DNA of 64,000 bases from Symsagittifera roscoffensis (Eukaryota; Xenacoelomorpha; Acoela; Convolutidae), in assembly GCF_963678635.1 (NCBI RefSeq), contig NC_087064.1, forward strand, positions 29,244,189-29,308,188, read 5' to 3'. This document shows positions 11,216-22,972 of this stretch, piece after piece. Position numbers and translations under genes: made by a program. Each line of letters begins with the position of its first letter. Positions within the stretch are counted from its first letter, which is position 1. Below the pieces are notes generated by a model. That model did not search any database and was not told where the DNA came from. It was given only the letters and a program-made list of their open reading frames with translations.

Positions 11216-11958
11216 TTAACTATCCACAGAAACTTTAGTGTTTCTTCGTTTTTCTTTTATCACCTCCAAGTCGGAATATTTCTCTGTCTTCTTTGATTTC
11301 TTCTTAGAGGGCACAAAAGGCAAACTTCTGAATGTTTGGGACCCTTTAGATCTTGCATCTTTATCGTTTGTATTAGTCGATTTTTTAGTCTTTTGAACAA
11401 TTTTTCTTGAATCTTTCGAGCTGTTTTTATCATTTTCTGTTGATTTTGCTACAGTGCTTTTAGGTGCGGTATTTTTGGAACTAGCTTTATTACTTCCATT
11501 TTTAGGGTTTTCCTTTTTGCGATCAATTTTAATCGGTTTTTTGTTCATGCATGCAATAGATGTCCTTTTCTTTGTTTTAGGGGTTGATTCGCGATCACCT
11601 TTGTTCACTGCTTTGTTAGACGGGGAGGCGTGCCTGGACGGGTGATTCTTAGATTTTTGGTCTGCCGGTATTACTTTCCGTCTTACTCTTCTGTACTTTT
11701 TCGTGCTGCTTTCACTTTTTCTTCTCGATTTTTTCGAGATGTGAGATGATTTTATACTGCCTTCAAATTCGGTGATAGATGAAGACGAGGAGGATGACGA
11801 CGATGACGTTGATGATATTTCGTCTAATTCGATAGTTGGCTCCAAACTGATTTTACTATTTTTCCTTTTAGTCCTTTCTAACCAGTAACCATATAACTCA
11901 GTCTTCACCGCTCTTCCATTTGAAGTTACCCAAAGTTTTCCCACATGAATTTCATTGA
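11216..11958 (-). CDS. Lys/Ser-rich protein exon with a possible CENP-C-like motif
   Basis: A minus-strand frame is open for about 245 codons and ends in a stop at 11216-11218. The preceding in-frame stop is at 11962-11960, right after a T-rich acceptor-like tract, and there is no ATG at the start, so it is best read as a 3' exon entered at an AG such as 11960-11959. The N-terminal part contains TSNGRAVKTELYGYWLER. The G-R-x-x-K then Y-W spacing resembles the CENP-C motif found in CENP-C and KNL2/Mis18BP1-type kinetochore proteins. After it come a run of ten serines, acidic residues and long Lys/Ser/Thr/Asn-rich disorder, as expected of a nuclear protein. Splicing from the neighbouring exon's donor at 12338 to the acceptor at 11965-11964 would give an immediate stop, so it may be a separate gene or an alternative 3' exon. 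The family assignment is tentative; the coding nature is more secure. Confidence 0.5.
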
Positions 11959-12334
11959 CTTATCTAAAAAATATATCAAAAAGCCGTGCGTTGATTATAA
12001 GAATGCTTTATTTTCAATTGACAAATTCCTCCAAAACTTGTCAAAAAATTTTTCACATCTTTACTAGTGTCTTTTTCCAAATTTCTTGTTTTTTTATCGG
12101 CTTTTTTCATGCGGGGCTTCGCGATTTTAAATACTCGCAGTACTTCATTGAAAACTTTAAACTTTCAATTTGAATTTCGGGCTTAGGTGTTTATTATTCG
12201 ATTGGTTACGACGAGTTATATGGTTGTTGTATATGTTGCAATATCAAATAAATGAGCTCGAGGCTGATATTAATTCTCTATTTTGCGCTGTTTTGATCTG
12301 TTTTAGCCGATGAGTGTGTTGCGTGCATGCTTAC
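11959..12334 (-). other. 3' flank or intron below the C2-IPT gene's last visible exon
   Basis: No coding frame. On the minus strand an AATAAA lies at 12195-12190, about 140 bases after the TGA at 12337-12335, consistent with a polyadenylation signal for the C2-IPT gene. A T-rich acceptor-like tract ending in AG at 11965-11964 is also present. Confidence 0.45.
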
Positions 12335-12540
12335 TCACGAAATAGCATTGGCACCTCGTGTGGCCCTGCCACTGGTCTTGCGCTTGACGTCCTGTGTCTT
12401 GGCCATGAGGTGCGGTGCCTCTTCGATGATCACCATCATCAGCTTCTCCCGATGTCGCATGGAGTCCACCAAGTGTTCCTGTTGGACCTTGGCGTGTCCA
12501 ATCAACACTTGGTAGTTCTGTCGCATCTCGTCATCAGTGC
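12335..12540 (-). CDS. C2-IPT gene, last visible exon (charged helical tail)
   Basis: Acceptor TTTTTTCAG ends at 12541; coding starts at 12540 in codon position 2, matching the 1-base overhang left by the exon at 12837-13019. The peptide begins GTDDEMRQNYQVLIGHAK and continues with heptad-like, charged residues (QQEHLVDSMRHREKLMMVI), so a coiled coil or helical bundle is likely. It then turns basic (KRKTSGRATRG). It ends at TGA 12337-12335. That stop overlaps a perfect donor consensus GTGAGTAAG starting at 12338, so splicing onward is a real alternative. Base composition is clearly coding-like compared with the flanks. I do not recognise a named family for this tail. Confidence 0.65.
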
Positions 12541-12836
12541 CTGAAAAAATGGAAGCTGACTTTGAAAACCTTATTTTTCGGAAAAAATTGGAAATCAAAA
12601 ATCATTTTTCCTTCCTTTAACTTTATCTAATTTCCGAACAGCACACTCAGTCTTCAAATTCTACCATTAAAAAAAATCGGAAGAATCTTCTTCACGTCTG
12701 TTATTCAGGACTAAACCCAACGGATACCTGAGACTGCTGTAGTCTTCAGTTTTAAGATTCCCAGATGACTGGTTTTCTCAATTTATCTGACTTGCAACTC
12801 ATCTACTACTCTCAGGCTGAAAACTAGTTCACCTAC

Positions 12837-13019
12837 CTCGTTCTAAAATGTGTTCGTGGTGAGGGAAGTCTATCTCGCCAGTGAAGGCCTGCATGGAGTC
12901 CCTCTTGGAGCTGCCATGGTACTCGGAACCCCCTCCCCCACTCACACTCGAGTTAGTGCGGGGCACGAACTCCGTATAGATCGATGTCTGGCTCGGTCGA
13001 GTGTGGCCGGGTACTAGAC
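12837..13019 (-). CDS. C2-IPT gene, middle exon (Ser/Gly-rich linker)
   Basis: Acceptor AG at 13021-13020 and donor GTAGGT beginning at 12836 enclose an open, GC-richer exon of 183 bases. The peptide contains HTRPSQTSIYTEFVPR, a GGGG run and then DFPHHEHILERG. It has no known domain and looks like a flexible linker. The exon starts in codon position 2 and ends after position 1, so it is in phase with both neighbouring exons; this is the main reason for grouping them. If the splice from 23334 is direct, the joining codon is serine. Confidence 0.65.
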
Positions 13020-13059
13020 CTAAAATTGAATGTCTCAATTTTGTACAGAATGCTTCCAC

Positions 13060-14192
13060 AGTGGAATTCTACACCACTAAATTTCTCATTTTTGAAACTT
13101 GCCTCTGAGAGCAGTTGTTCAACTCTCCGCTTTTTGCGCTTTTTCTATGGCTATTTTCTCTCATTCCAATTTTAACTGAAGGATATAGACTTCAGATTTT
13201 ATTGCAAAAAAGGTTGAAAAGACTAAAAAAAAACTAGTTCTTTTTGAACAAAAATGAGTTTTCTTTCAAGATGAACTGATTAACCCACATATTAGAATAA
13301 TTTTTTAAATTAGATAATTTAACCATTTTCATATTGTATAAATAGAAAAATGTTGAAATGACGTCTCGTAGATGAAGACTCAACTTCATTTGCTCTTTGC
13401 GAAGCTTGGGACTAAACAGTAAAAAGCTCAGTCGACTTTCTCTCGATCTTTTTGGGAAATTTAATCACGACGAATAGCTATCACCCTTAGTATCATGCCA
13501 CGCTTGTCTCTTCACGAGCTTTCTTTCAGGTATCTAACGTGCTTCTTGAATTGGTTGGAACAAATACTAAAATTCAACCCATTTTTGGATTTTATCAAGA
13601 TTACTTCAATTTAGCCTAATTTTGTAAAACTGTAGAAAATTTAAGACAAAATTCAGAGGAAAAAACGGCGGGATAGGTTGTTTGCTTCGAGTAGGGAGGA
13701 ACTTTACAATGGATTTTAAATGGATTATTATCCATTATCAAGGATTTTAATGGATTGTGTTTTCACGAAAAAAAATAGACGGTACGGGCAATACAGGACC
13801 GCTGGCACAACATAGAGGCCTCGAATGTTCCAATTGCCCTTTAAACCAATTAGAATATTTTTAGTTGAATAAATAATGAATAATTGAAAGTGAATTCTTT
13901 CAAAAAAATTCTTCATTCTGTGACCTCCAGCTCTCACTTGACCTCCAGCTTCAGGTCTACCACAACCTGACCAAATTTGGCTGCAATAGTGGTACCACGT
14001 AAAAAGTTCTAGACGCAAAAAAACGGCCTTGAGTCGCAAAAAAAAACAGCTTCGCTCAGCTAAAATAACTGTCTGGAATGTGGGGAGATAATACAAATGG
14101 ACTATCCTCGACAGGACTGTTAAGGCCTACTGATAGCTCCTCTGCGATTCGCAGGAACTACAATTATTATGATTATCATTATTATTTTTTTA

Positions 14193-14194
<2 letters not shown>
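13060..14194. other. Intronic sequence, nothing recognised
   Basis: A short direct repeat of TGACCTCCAGCT occurs at about 13920-13950. The minus-strand open frame at 13728-14096 has no domain or splice support. Confidence 0.4.

Positions 14195-14253
<59 letters not shown>
14195..14253. repeat. (ATT)n microsatellite
   Basis: About 20 uninterrupted ATT units. Length is probably polymorphic. The poly-isoleucine open frame through it is an artefact. Confidence 0.95.
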
Positions 14254-14255
<2 letters not shown>

Positions 14256-16049
14256 TATTCCGCTCATACGCCAAGCAAAACAGAAAAGCTCTTTTAGCAT
14301 TTGGCTTTGTTTTAATAAGACTAAACTGCTAGGCTCATTTTAGTTAGAAAAATACTAATTCGCCGCTTGCGCGTGTTATCAGAACGCAAATATATGGTAG
14401 GTTAAGAATCCCAAGTTTGCTGAATTAGCAAGTTTTAAGCCCCGGTACCGAATTATAATTACAGGCAAACAACTTTTTAAACTGCAGCTCAGGTCAGCAT
14501 TTTTTTTCAGATAGTATATTTATGGAAAGGGTTCAAAATAAAAAAAAATACCGAAAGCAGTAATCAAAATTCTTCGAAAGTCGGAACAGTAATCGATTTC
14601 ATCGTGTAACTTATTAACAAAAACTGATTATAATGACAAAAATTCATACAATAATTTTCACTAATAGCAATTTTGTCCATGAAGTTCGATTGCGGCATGT
14701 GCTTTCCCATGACAGATTGAATTGAAACTGCTCATGAAGTTTTTGAACCATCAAGTATCATAAGATTTAATTTGAAAGCTTGGCTTCTCAAAATTAAAAC
14801 AACGTGAACTTTGCATGAACTTCTGCACCGACTTCGCAATCAAAAGATTTGAGGTTTTCACGGCAGTTTTAGCTGCTTTCATAGCTATCAACCTTAATAA
14901 TCTAGATTATTAATCTGCCTTCATTTTATCGAGAACATTCCTGGTTTTTTCCTCAAGGGATGTTCAAGAATTAGCTTCTACTTTTAAATCAATTTAAAAA
15001 ATTGGAAAACTTCCACTAGCCAGTAATTTTTATCTTAAACCAATCAAATAAATCGGAAACTCAGCCTAAAAAATCTAGTCCATAACACTAGTTGAAAAAA
15101 AAATTTCAGAACAGAGACAATTTATACACATTTTTTTTGTGGATCCACATTATGTTTGAAAAGGTTGCAATATGGTTAAAATTGGCTAATAGGGCTTTAA
15201 TACGATATCACATATTACACAATACGAACAATACGAGTGTTTTTTGAAATAGTAAAAAAAACTTCGGATAAAAACGTCTTACGCCATATTCCCTTCCTTT
15301 TTAGGGGTTGGGTCGAAACAAATTAATAAGACCCAAAAATGACAAACAGCTAAACAAAATAAATGGGCACAATAATGAAGCTTATGAGAAGCAAAATAGA
15401 GAACCTTAATTAATGTTCAATAAAGACGATGAAATAAATATCATTTAGAAAAAGTTTTTGTTCAACAATTTCACCGAAGCCTTCTTATGCAATTATTGTG
15501 TGCTCAGGCAAGCGAAAAAGTGCTTGATATGAAAAAAGTAGATAAAATTGAGTGATGTACCATGTTTAACAACTTTCAGTCACTATTAGAACTACCACGT
15601 GAAAATTTTTTATAGAGCTAGAACAGAATGGTTTGAATATTTTTGTATTTTTATTTTAAAAAAATATGGCAAAAAGCGAAAAAAATTGTAATTTAAAAAA
15701 ACCTTCTTAGTACTTCAGTAATACTTTTTAAAAAACCTGTTCAAAAATGCGGTTGATGCAATCAAACCCTCGCCCCTGTAAAACTATTAGAGAAAATTTT
15801 CAGCTCAAAGTTCCCTAAAACTTCTGGTATTTTAATAAAAACGTTTACTTTTATTTTTTTTGTTCGTGTTACTCCAGATTTTTTGCAGTTTACACTAAAC
15901 TCAAAAAACTCCTGCCCAAACCTTACAAAAAACGCGAAAAAAGAACGTTTTACTTTCACAACGAAAGGCTTTCATACTGAACATTGTTACCAAATGTCAA
16001 ACCGTGGATAGCTTATTTTAATATCTGCCATATAATGTAAGATTTATTG
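14254..16049. other. Intronic sequence with one foldback end fragment
   Basis: AT-rich and without gene signals. At about 14573-14589 the motif TTCGAAAGTCGGAACA matches the right terminus of the foldback family. The rest is featureless to my reading. Confidence 0.4.
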
Positions 16050-16142
16050 GGAAAAATACCTGAGCTTAAAAAAGTCGAATTTGTTTGAAGAAAAAACCAC
16101 CCCGAGCAGAAATTATTCGTCACATTCTTCGAAAGTTGGAAC
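16050..16142 (-). mobile_element. Foldback-family right-end fragment
   Basis: Reverse complement of the outer left arm at 9889-9990. It contains CACCCCGAGCAGAAATTATT-like sequence and ends TTCGAAAGTTGGAACA. The rest of the element is absent or beyond recognition. Confidence 0.6.
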
Positions 16143-16824
16143 AACAAAAATAATATTTATGATATTTTTTTTCAACAGAAATTGCGAGATAGTTTTAAGT
16201 GCGGATAAAGTTTCGTGTCATTTCCTTGATAAATATTATCTTGTTTTTTTTTCTAATTTCGTTTAAAAAAGTGTGGTAATATCTGTGTGTTTTTCTCTTG
16301 TCAAACTTTGGTTTTGTATCGAACATGTTTTCGGCCATTATTTTGTAGTCTGAAAAAAGTGGGTGCTCTAAGTTTGAAAATAAAATGCTGTTCTCTTTGC
16401 GACAATTTTTGCCATTTTGAGTGAATTGTTTTGTGCGAAATTTGATGCAAACTAACAGATAAAAAAATTGAGTTATTGGACGCAAGATTATCACTATGAG
16501 CTTGAAATGGCGTGAGCGGAGTTGAAACTTTTCAAATCAAATGATACTTCAGAAACGTTGAACGGCAGCTTGAACATTCAAGCCTTCTTCCTGGTACGAG
16601 AGTTTTTGAAACTTTGACGAGGGAATAACCCTTTGAGTTGAATATCATATCAGCTAATAAATTAAACCAAGCTTGAATGAATCATTGTTCGTTCATTCAT
16701 TAAAGTATGTTGGGGAACTTAGAGTTCAGATTTCCAGTTATCACAAGTTATCTAAATTACACTATTTTGAATTGCTTTAATTTGCCTGAAAAAAGATTAT
16801 TGATCCATAAAATACTTATTGTTC
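16143..16824. other. Intronic sequence with an inner foldback scrap
   Basis: Bases about 16505-16615 (AAATGGCGTGAGCGG, later TTGAACATTCAAGCCTTCTT and TGGTACGAG) resemble the inner arm and centre of the foldback family. No gene is supported; open frames on both strands overlap one another and lack domains. Confidence 0.4.
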
Positions 16825-17230
16825 CTTTTTTCGAGGAAACTGACGGAATTTTTCTGCTCGGGTTGGTTTTTTGACAGATAACAACTTTTGAACAAGCAAT
16901 TTTTGACACAATTTTTGTATCTTCCAAAAAAAATTAATATTCTGAGTTCAAATTTAGAACGATTTTTCAGCTATGATCAATTTTCATAAAGTTTTGGGGT
17001 TTTATAGATTGCACTATTAACTCGTAAGCTAAGATTCGATCCGTCTTAAAAAATTATTCCAAATTGAACTGAAGCAGGCTTACTGCTTGCTAATCGTAAA
17101 CATCTTTCTGTACTTTACCCAGCGGGGGATGATTTTTTTTCTTACAGAAACTTCCATCAATTTCTTTTAACGAACAAATCTATATAGACCTTAAAAATCA
17201 GGCACCCTGGTCGAGATCCCGCTTAAAAAT
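16825..17230 (+). mobile_element. Foldback-family left-arm copy
   Basis: Collinear with the left arm of the 9889-10914 element: a GCTCGGGTTGGTTTTT block near 16857, CAATTTTTGACACA near 16898, TTCGATCCGTCTT near 17034, GCGGGGGATGA near 17123 and ATAGACCTTAAAAATCAGG near 17184. It ends in unrelated sequence with tandem GAGCGGTTTGAG-like repeats (17270-17305). Confidence 0.6.
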
Positions 17231-19394
17231 CGCCCAGAATTTGAACGGTTTTAGCAATTTTCCAGCACGATTTGAGCGGTTTGAGAGGTTTGAGTGGTTT
17301 GAGCTGCAGCGTTGCGCTGAAAGCATGATGAATTTTTATAACAGAAACAAAGAAAAATGAGGTAGAACAGAGAAATGAACTAATTCATTTGAATCATTGT
17401 TATCTTATTCATTTGTAGTAAATTTCTCCTGTCACTAATTATCATTCTGAATCATCAAGTATTCAAAATTATCTGGGTTTTATCAATAACACTCCTTGAT
17501 ATTTTTTTATCCAAAGGCATTCAAGGGCGCTTCAACCGCAATTAATTCTCCATTTATTAGCTAAAACGTTTTCAGGGAAAAAGAATGCAAATTCACAATT
17601 TGCGTTGAACTGATTCAGGTAATTTCACAGCGTAATTGACCTCTTTTTACCTTTGAGCGAATCGAATAAAGTAAAATTCGTGATCATTGATGGCAACAAA
17701 CTATCAAAAATAACATGAAACTTTAGTCAGATCTCTGTATCTAACCCCCCTCCTTTTTACCCGCTTGGTATTGAGAAGTAAACCTCTTTTTTCTTTTGCA
17801 CTAGCTGAGAGGGCAATAAAACATCCCATTTAATAACAAAAAACTAACTAATTCATTTCAATTTAAATGAAGAACCATATAAAGTCAAATATGAAATTTC
17901 ATCACTGAACAAAATGAACTGATTCATGTTTAAGCTGACTGTCTTTTTTTGGCAAGTTTTGTTAGCTGGGAGTTCTAGGGCATTCGGAACATTCAGGCCT
18001 GGGCCTTGATACGTGCAGTTTTAATCGATTGTTCGCTAAATGAAGATGATACGATACGACTACACGCAACTAATCAATTCATGAAAATAAAAAAAAATTA
18101 AATTATCCGAGCTGATTTTTTTTGGAATTACTCAAAACTTGAACCAATTGACAAGAATTTGATTTGTCGAAAACTCTGCATCGACTTTTGCAAAAAAAAT
18201 GAGTTTATTCAGATACTACCCGTGAAAAAAAACTTTGTGCTAATTGTTTTAACTCTGGCCTCGCAAGCTATCAAATAACAGCTTCAGGTTACAAATCTGA
18301 AATAAGTGACCACAATTTCAATATTTATTCACTTTGGAAACGAAATTAGGAAAAAAAAACAAATTTATGAAATACAGAATTTACTAACTGGAAAATTCTA
18401 AAAAAAAAACTAAATTTGGCTGCTAAAGGAGTTACATACAAATGAAAACAACTTCGAACATTTTAATTGAATCAAGCATTTTTATGCATAAACAGCGTAA
18501 CCGAAAAGTTGATAAATTGATGCATTGAGCATAAAATCAAATATTTTTTTTTCAAAAAAAAAAAAAACAGATGAAAATTGGATAAATCAGAATACCAAGA
18601 ACAAGCGAAAAAAATTGATACGAAAAAAATTGATCTGAAACCAGAAAATTAATTCAACTGGTGAAACTTGGCGAGCTTATAGAAATCAACAAAACAGTCA
18701 AACCTCTGTTCTATCACAAAAGCGTGCTTTTTCGCAAAATGGGATCAAACAAAAACAATACAACACCAAAAGCATTTTTTACAAAATGATGGAAACATTC
18801 AGAAACCAAACTTCGGAACATTCAATTAAACTGAACACTCCAATCTATCTGCGAATCAATTGAGAAATTATTTCACAACCATAGAAGAGAAAATGATATA
18901 AAATCAAAAAGTTGATAGTGAACAGTAAAAACTATGTTGAAAAACTGATAGTAGTGTAGTGCTGTCAAAAACAAATGTCAGCAAAGTGTTCAATAGATTT
19001 TCAAATCTAAAAATCAAACTATCAGTTGATCATTACGAGTATACTATTTGATTAATAAAAACAATCAAAACCGTAATTGAAATTTTTTGATGCTGTTAAT
19101 CAGTAGGGCTGTTTCCTGAAACGTTTTCCCAACCTGTCTGAAAACCTAATTCCTTTGCACAAAAACACGGGGTCAAAATTTGAATGCTCTAATTATGGTC
19201 CTACATCACTGTTGCCAGTTTTAGCTTTTTTTAAAACAAAAATAATCAAAAATAGCTAATTGTTTTTCTGAAAAGAACAAAAATTTTCCCAAATGTGCAA
19301 AACGCCTATAAAAAAAAACAAATATAAATCATTCAATTATTAGCCTCGTTGAAAAATAAATGAGAGAAAATGAAGAACAAAAAATCGGAGTGCC
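17231..19394. other. Intronic sequence, mostly unexplained
   Basis: A short G/T-rich direct repeat of GGTTTGAG units lies at 17278-17305. A foldback centre scrap (CGGAACATTCAGGCCTGGGC) lies near 17975. The rest is AT-rich with homopolymer A runs and no supported gene. Confidence 0.4.
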
Positions 19395-20130
19395 TTCTTT
19401 GCTTTAACAATGGCATTTGAAATAATTAATCATATTTTTTTTGTTAACAATGCTTTAATCAAGGACTACGCGGACCAGTTCATAAATTGAATAAATGATA
19501 CCTAAGTGAAAGCCAGCAAACTGTGTTATTTTGCAGCAGGCAATAAAATCGGCTAATTTTATCATATGGGAGTTCCTCAAAATTTTGTGCTCGGCTACAT
19601 TTTTTTCCTAATCTATATATAAAGTGACTTTTTTTGATCAAATCAAACACGTGCAAATATATTTGCTTGCCGACGACACTGTTATAACATGAAACATTAG
19701 AAAAAAGTCACACTCAAATTTGGTAACGAGTTGAATAGTTTAGAAAAATGTATCATACTAAAAAAGTAACAAGAATTAGGGGTGGGACAAAACGTGTCAT
19801 TTTTGTTACCAACAATTACACAACTAGCGTCGCCAATTTTAAAAACTGTAAATCAGACAAAACCTCTCAAAACTTCTCGTATATCTAACTTGGCATTGTT
19901 ATTGATAGCAGCTTAAATTTTAAGGAGCATGTTGTATATTTTAGCTACGTCACTGCAATTCTCTCTACACTGAGAAAAACTCAACTAGGAAACAAAAACT
20001 TGAAAAATATAACAAGTATGTTAGGAGTTCCAATATAAAGCACTTATATGCTGCATTGGCATTAAATCTGCATTAAAGTCTTTTGAAAAAAATTATCAGC
20101 GTTTTCTAAGGAGACTATGCTTGAATCTTA
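19395..20130 (+). pseudogene. Degenerate non-LTR retrotransposon (LINE) reverse transcriptase
   Basis: In shifting plus-strand frames the conserved RT blocks appear in order. MAFEIINHI near 19411 fits the motif A region (usually KAFDxINH). MGVPQNFVLG near 19567 fits GVPQGSxLGP, followed by FFLIYI. LLADDTVIT near 19657 is the catalytic (F/L)ADD block. LGIVIDSSLNFKEHV near 19890 fits the YLGxxLDxxLxFxxHI block. Stops and frameshifts occur between every pair of blocks, and the motif A aspartate is changed, so it is dead. The order and wording fit the CR1/Jockey-like side of LINEs, but I would not assign a clade. It lies antisense within the inferred 10.3-kb intron. Confidence 0.7.
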
Positions 20131-21761
20131 GAAAATTTTACAGTTTTTATGAGGCACCATGTGAGCGGAAATTATCAACAAAAATAGGATTCATCTGTTT
20201 AGTTTCTTAGCAAAAATATACAAAGTGACAAAGTCACATAATGACCAGTTGAAGTCATCAAAAACCAAAACTGAATTACAAAAAACAATAAGTGGACAAA
20301 ACAGAATAATTGTCCTCAAAACAGAATTGATAAAAACGAAAGAATTGTCGATATGCCTGAAAAATAAAATAGGAATAATTTTCTAGACAATATTTAAGTT
20401 TGACGAAGTTTTAATATAAAATCTCACTGATAATAATAAGAAACAGCTCAAATCTCACTGGTAATAATAAGAAACAGCTCAAAAAGTATCTTAAGAAATC
20501 TCGGTTTTTATATTGATCGAAAACATATTTTTGAAAACCTTTTATGTTAGATGAAGGACTTTTAATTCATACTTTTAAAGTAAATCTTCAAAATGTTGTT
20601 TATAAAAGTGTAGTATTTTTTCACCCAGAAAAAAGTGTTTTTTTAATTAGTCGATCGTATCATGAGCAGCATAAAGTTTCATCTATTCCATTGATTACAT
20701 GTTTTGTTCTTTTTGTCCGCAATGTTTGAACGAAAGTTTTTCGTTTCTCTTTTTTGTATATCCTTTTCACTACTGAAAACTATTGATATTTTTAAGGGGA
20801 TTAGGAACAGGTCGCAAGACCTGACAATTTTCTACTATTTGTTTCAATCTATGTACACGAGTTAAAGCTATTGTTTGTTTTTCTCGAATTAAGGGGAAAT
20901 TTACTATTTGGAAGAAGATCCAGAATTTTGAAAGCGGACAAAAATTGATTGCAGGACAAAAGTTGATTGCAGCCTGTTTAACTTAAGTTTAAATTAGTTC
21001 AGCTTGTATTGTACTGTTGATTGAAATCAGTTTCACAAAATCAGTTTTCGAAAAAAGTTTTGATTGATAGAAGGTATTGAAATCATGTTACTTCAGTATG
21101 ACAAATCACTCAAACCCGTCTGCAGTTTTTTTTGCAAAAACTGTCTTTCCATCGAAAAAAAGCTCAGCATAGTTAGGCCATATTTGGTTACTTCCCATAC
21201 TCAGTTTTCGAAATGTTAAATGTTTCAACCAATTTTTTTTTCCAAATTGTGGTAAAATGCTTAAACCATCTCAAGGCAAGTTGATGGATTTATGTAACAC
21301 TTTCTTCAAAGACATTTTTTTTCAAAGACAAGTAGACTTTAACTTTATACCAACCGGCATAAAACCACGTATACAGCTACAAAAATGTAGAAAATTTTTT
21401 TAAAAAATACTTTTCCAGATTCGCAAACTTTATAAAAGCACAATTGGAACAAAATACGAATGTTTCATATTATTATGATTTGCATCAAAAATCTGAAACA
21501 ATTCAAAAAACCAAAAACCAAAAAAGAGCCAGGCAATATGTGGACAAAGACTCAAAAATAAAAGTAACCATAGCATGAATACTCATTCAGAAATAGATGA
21601 ATTTTTTTCCGTCTCAGCTGGATCTTTTCTTGCCGTAGCCTAACCACATGGTAAAAGAAAACATTATAGCACCGTCACGCAGTGATTGTTTTTAGACAAG
21701 CTATAATTTGTTGGGGGCTATAATAAGAAAGAGCCCACTAACAAGCATGAAACGACTATTT
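20131..21761. other. Intronic sequence, one short duplication
   Basis: Apart from the 31-bp duplication at 20420-20481, nothing is recognised. The region is AT-rich with several short chance frames. Confidence 0.4.
20420..20481. repeat. 31-bp direct tandem duplication
   Basis: The unit beginning AATCTCACTGATAATAATAA occurs twice, head to tail, with one substitution. It is a simple recent local duplication. Confidence 0.9.
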
Positions 21762-21966
21762 GGCTCTTTTCAAGTCCTTGTTTGGTTTTTCGGACACTCA
21801 CGTTACACAATTGTACTCGAAATTGCTTTTGATGTTCTAAACTGTTCTAAAACGTGTCAGCGTGAACAAATTGTTGCTACAATTTTTACTTGCAAACTGC
21901 CACATGACTATTTTTCAACAATTATTTTGTAATTTTACAATGGGAGTAAGAAAATGGAAAAGAGCC
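21762..21966. mobile_element. Possible GGCTC-ended MITE, divergent copy
   Basis: The left end GGCTCTTTTCAAG and right end GGAAAAGAGCC match the termini of the MITEs at 22751 and 25.4-26.0 kb, and the length (about 205 bp) is similar. The interior differs and resembles 9665-9790. The flanking 8-mers do not match well, so the boundaries are less secure. Confidence 0.45.
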
Positions 21967-22750
21967 GATTTGTTTTCGTGCAGTTTTAACATCAAGAGTT
22001 ATCTGGAATAGGGTTCACCAGCTATAAACAAAAACTGAAAAAAAGAGTAATAAAGCGAACCTATAATTAATTTTCTCAAAAACTTTAATCTTCAGCATTA
22101 TAACCTTCGGGAAAATACCGCGAAGAAACAGCTTTTTCCTAGATTCACAGCCTTTATAAAATTCCAATGCAAAATAATTTAGAAATTGTTCATAAAAAAT
22201 ATGCATCAAAAGCCCAAAAAGACTACAAAAAGCGCCGCAAAACGCAAAAAATTCAAAAATATATCTAACTTTACATGGTACTGTTCCAGAGTTACATGAT
22301 GGTTTGATATCACCGCTATTTCCCATTATAGCCTCCGCTCCAACCAAAACCATTGCATAAAAAAAAAGATTATAAAAATTGGGATTGAAAATTTTTTTAA
22401 AAAAATTACATTTCGAAGCTATTTGAGTTCCTATTGGGCGCTCAGATTTGGGCATGAAGTGTCTGTGGTATCCAAAGACGAACCCGAATATGTCAAATCT
22501 TATAAGTGGAGTCGTAAGACACGTAAAACAACTATTGAAATAGAATTTTTGAAATATGGGGGAAGTGGAAAAAAGCCGCAATGTTTTACGCACAAAAACT
22601 ATTTTTGTTGGCCGTGGCCGAGAAACAGTACAAGACGTAGATGTTTTGGCAACTGTGCAATGAATTTTGGCACTACGCCACCTGCAAAAATTTACAAGTA
22701 ATGTTTTGTTCATATTGTCTGATTGTTACAAAAATTGGCTAGGGAGTTAG

Positions 22751-22972
22751 GGCTCTTTTCCAGTTTCCCCCCCCCTTCGAATTCAATTTTGAAAAGTCTA
22801 TTTAACGTTGTCATAATGATATGAAATTTGGCGTGGTGAACAAATCGACAACTGTGAACATATTTGTTTTTCATACTTTACAGCGTAACATCACGCATTT
22901 AGCCATAATAACACGTAAATCAAACATAAAACTCGGTATTTTGAAAAAGGGGGGGGGAACTGGAAAAGAGCC
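22751..22972. mobile_element. GGCTC MITE with perfect 8-bp target duplication
   Basis: The left terminus GGCTCTTTTCCAGTTTCCCC and the right terminus reading GGGGAACTGGAAAAGAGCC are inverted repeats. The 8 bases GGAGTTAG are present immediately on both sides (22743-22750 and 22973-22980), a perfect target-site duplication. An 8-bp duplication is characteristic of hAT-type transposition. The interior is non-coding. A further scrap of the interior (CGTAACATCACGCATTTAGC) recurs at 23081-23100. Confidence 0.85.

Noticed and set aside
11216-12339. Joining the Lys/Ser-rich exon to the C2-IPT exon through donor 12338 and acceptor 11965-11964
   Set aside because: The phase gives a stop after one codon, so this splice cannot express the Lys/Ser-rich frame.
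14078-14332. Poly-isoleucine protein
   Set aside because: Translation of the (ATT)n microsatellite.
22015-22713. 232-codon minus-strand open frame
   Set aside because: Rich in Phe/Leu/Tyr from AT-rich DNA, no domain, no splice or repeat support; overlaps a plus-strand frame equally unsupported. Probably chance.
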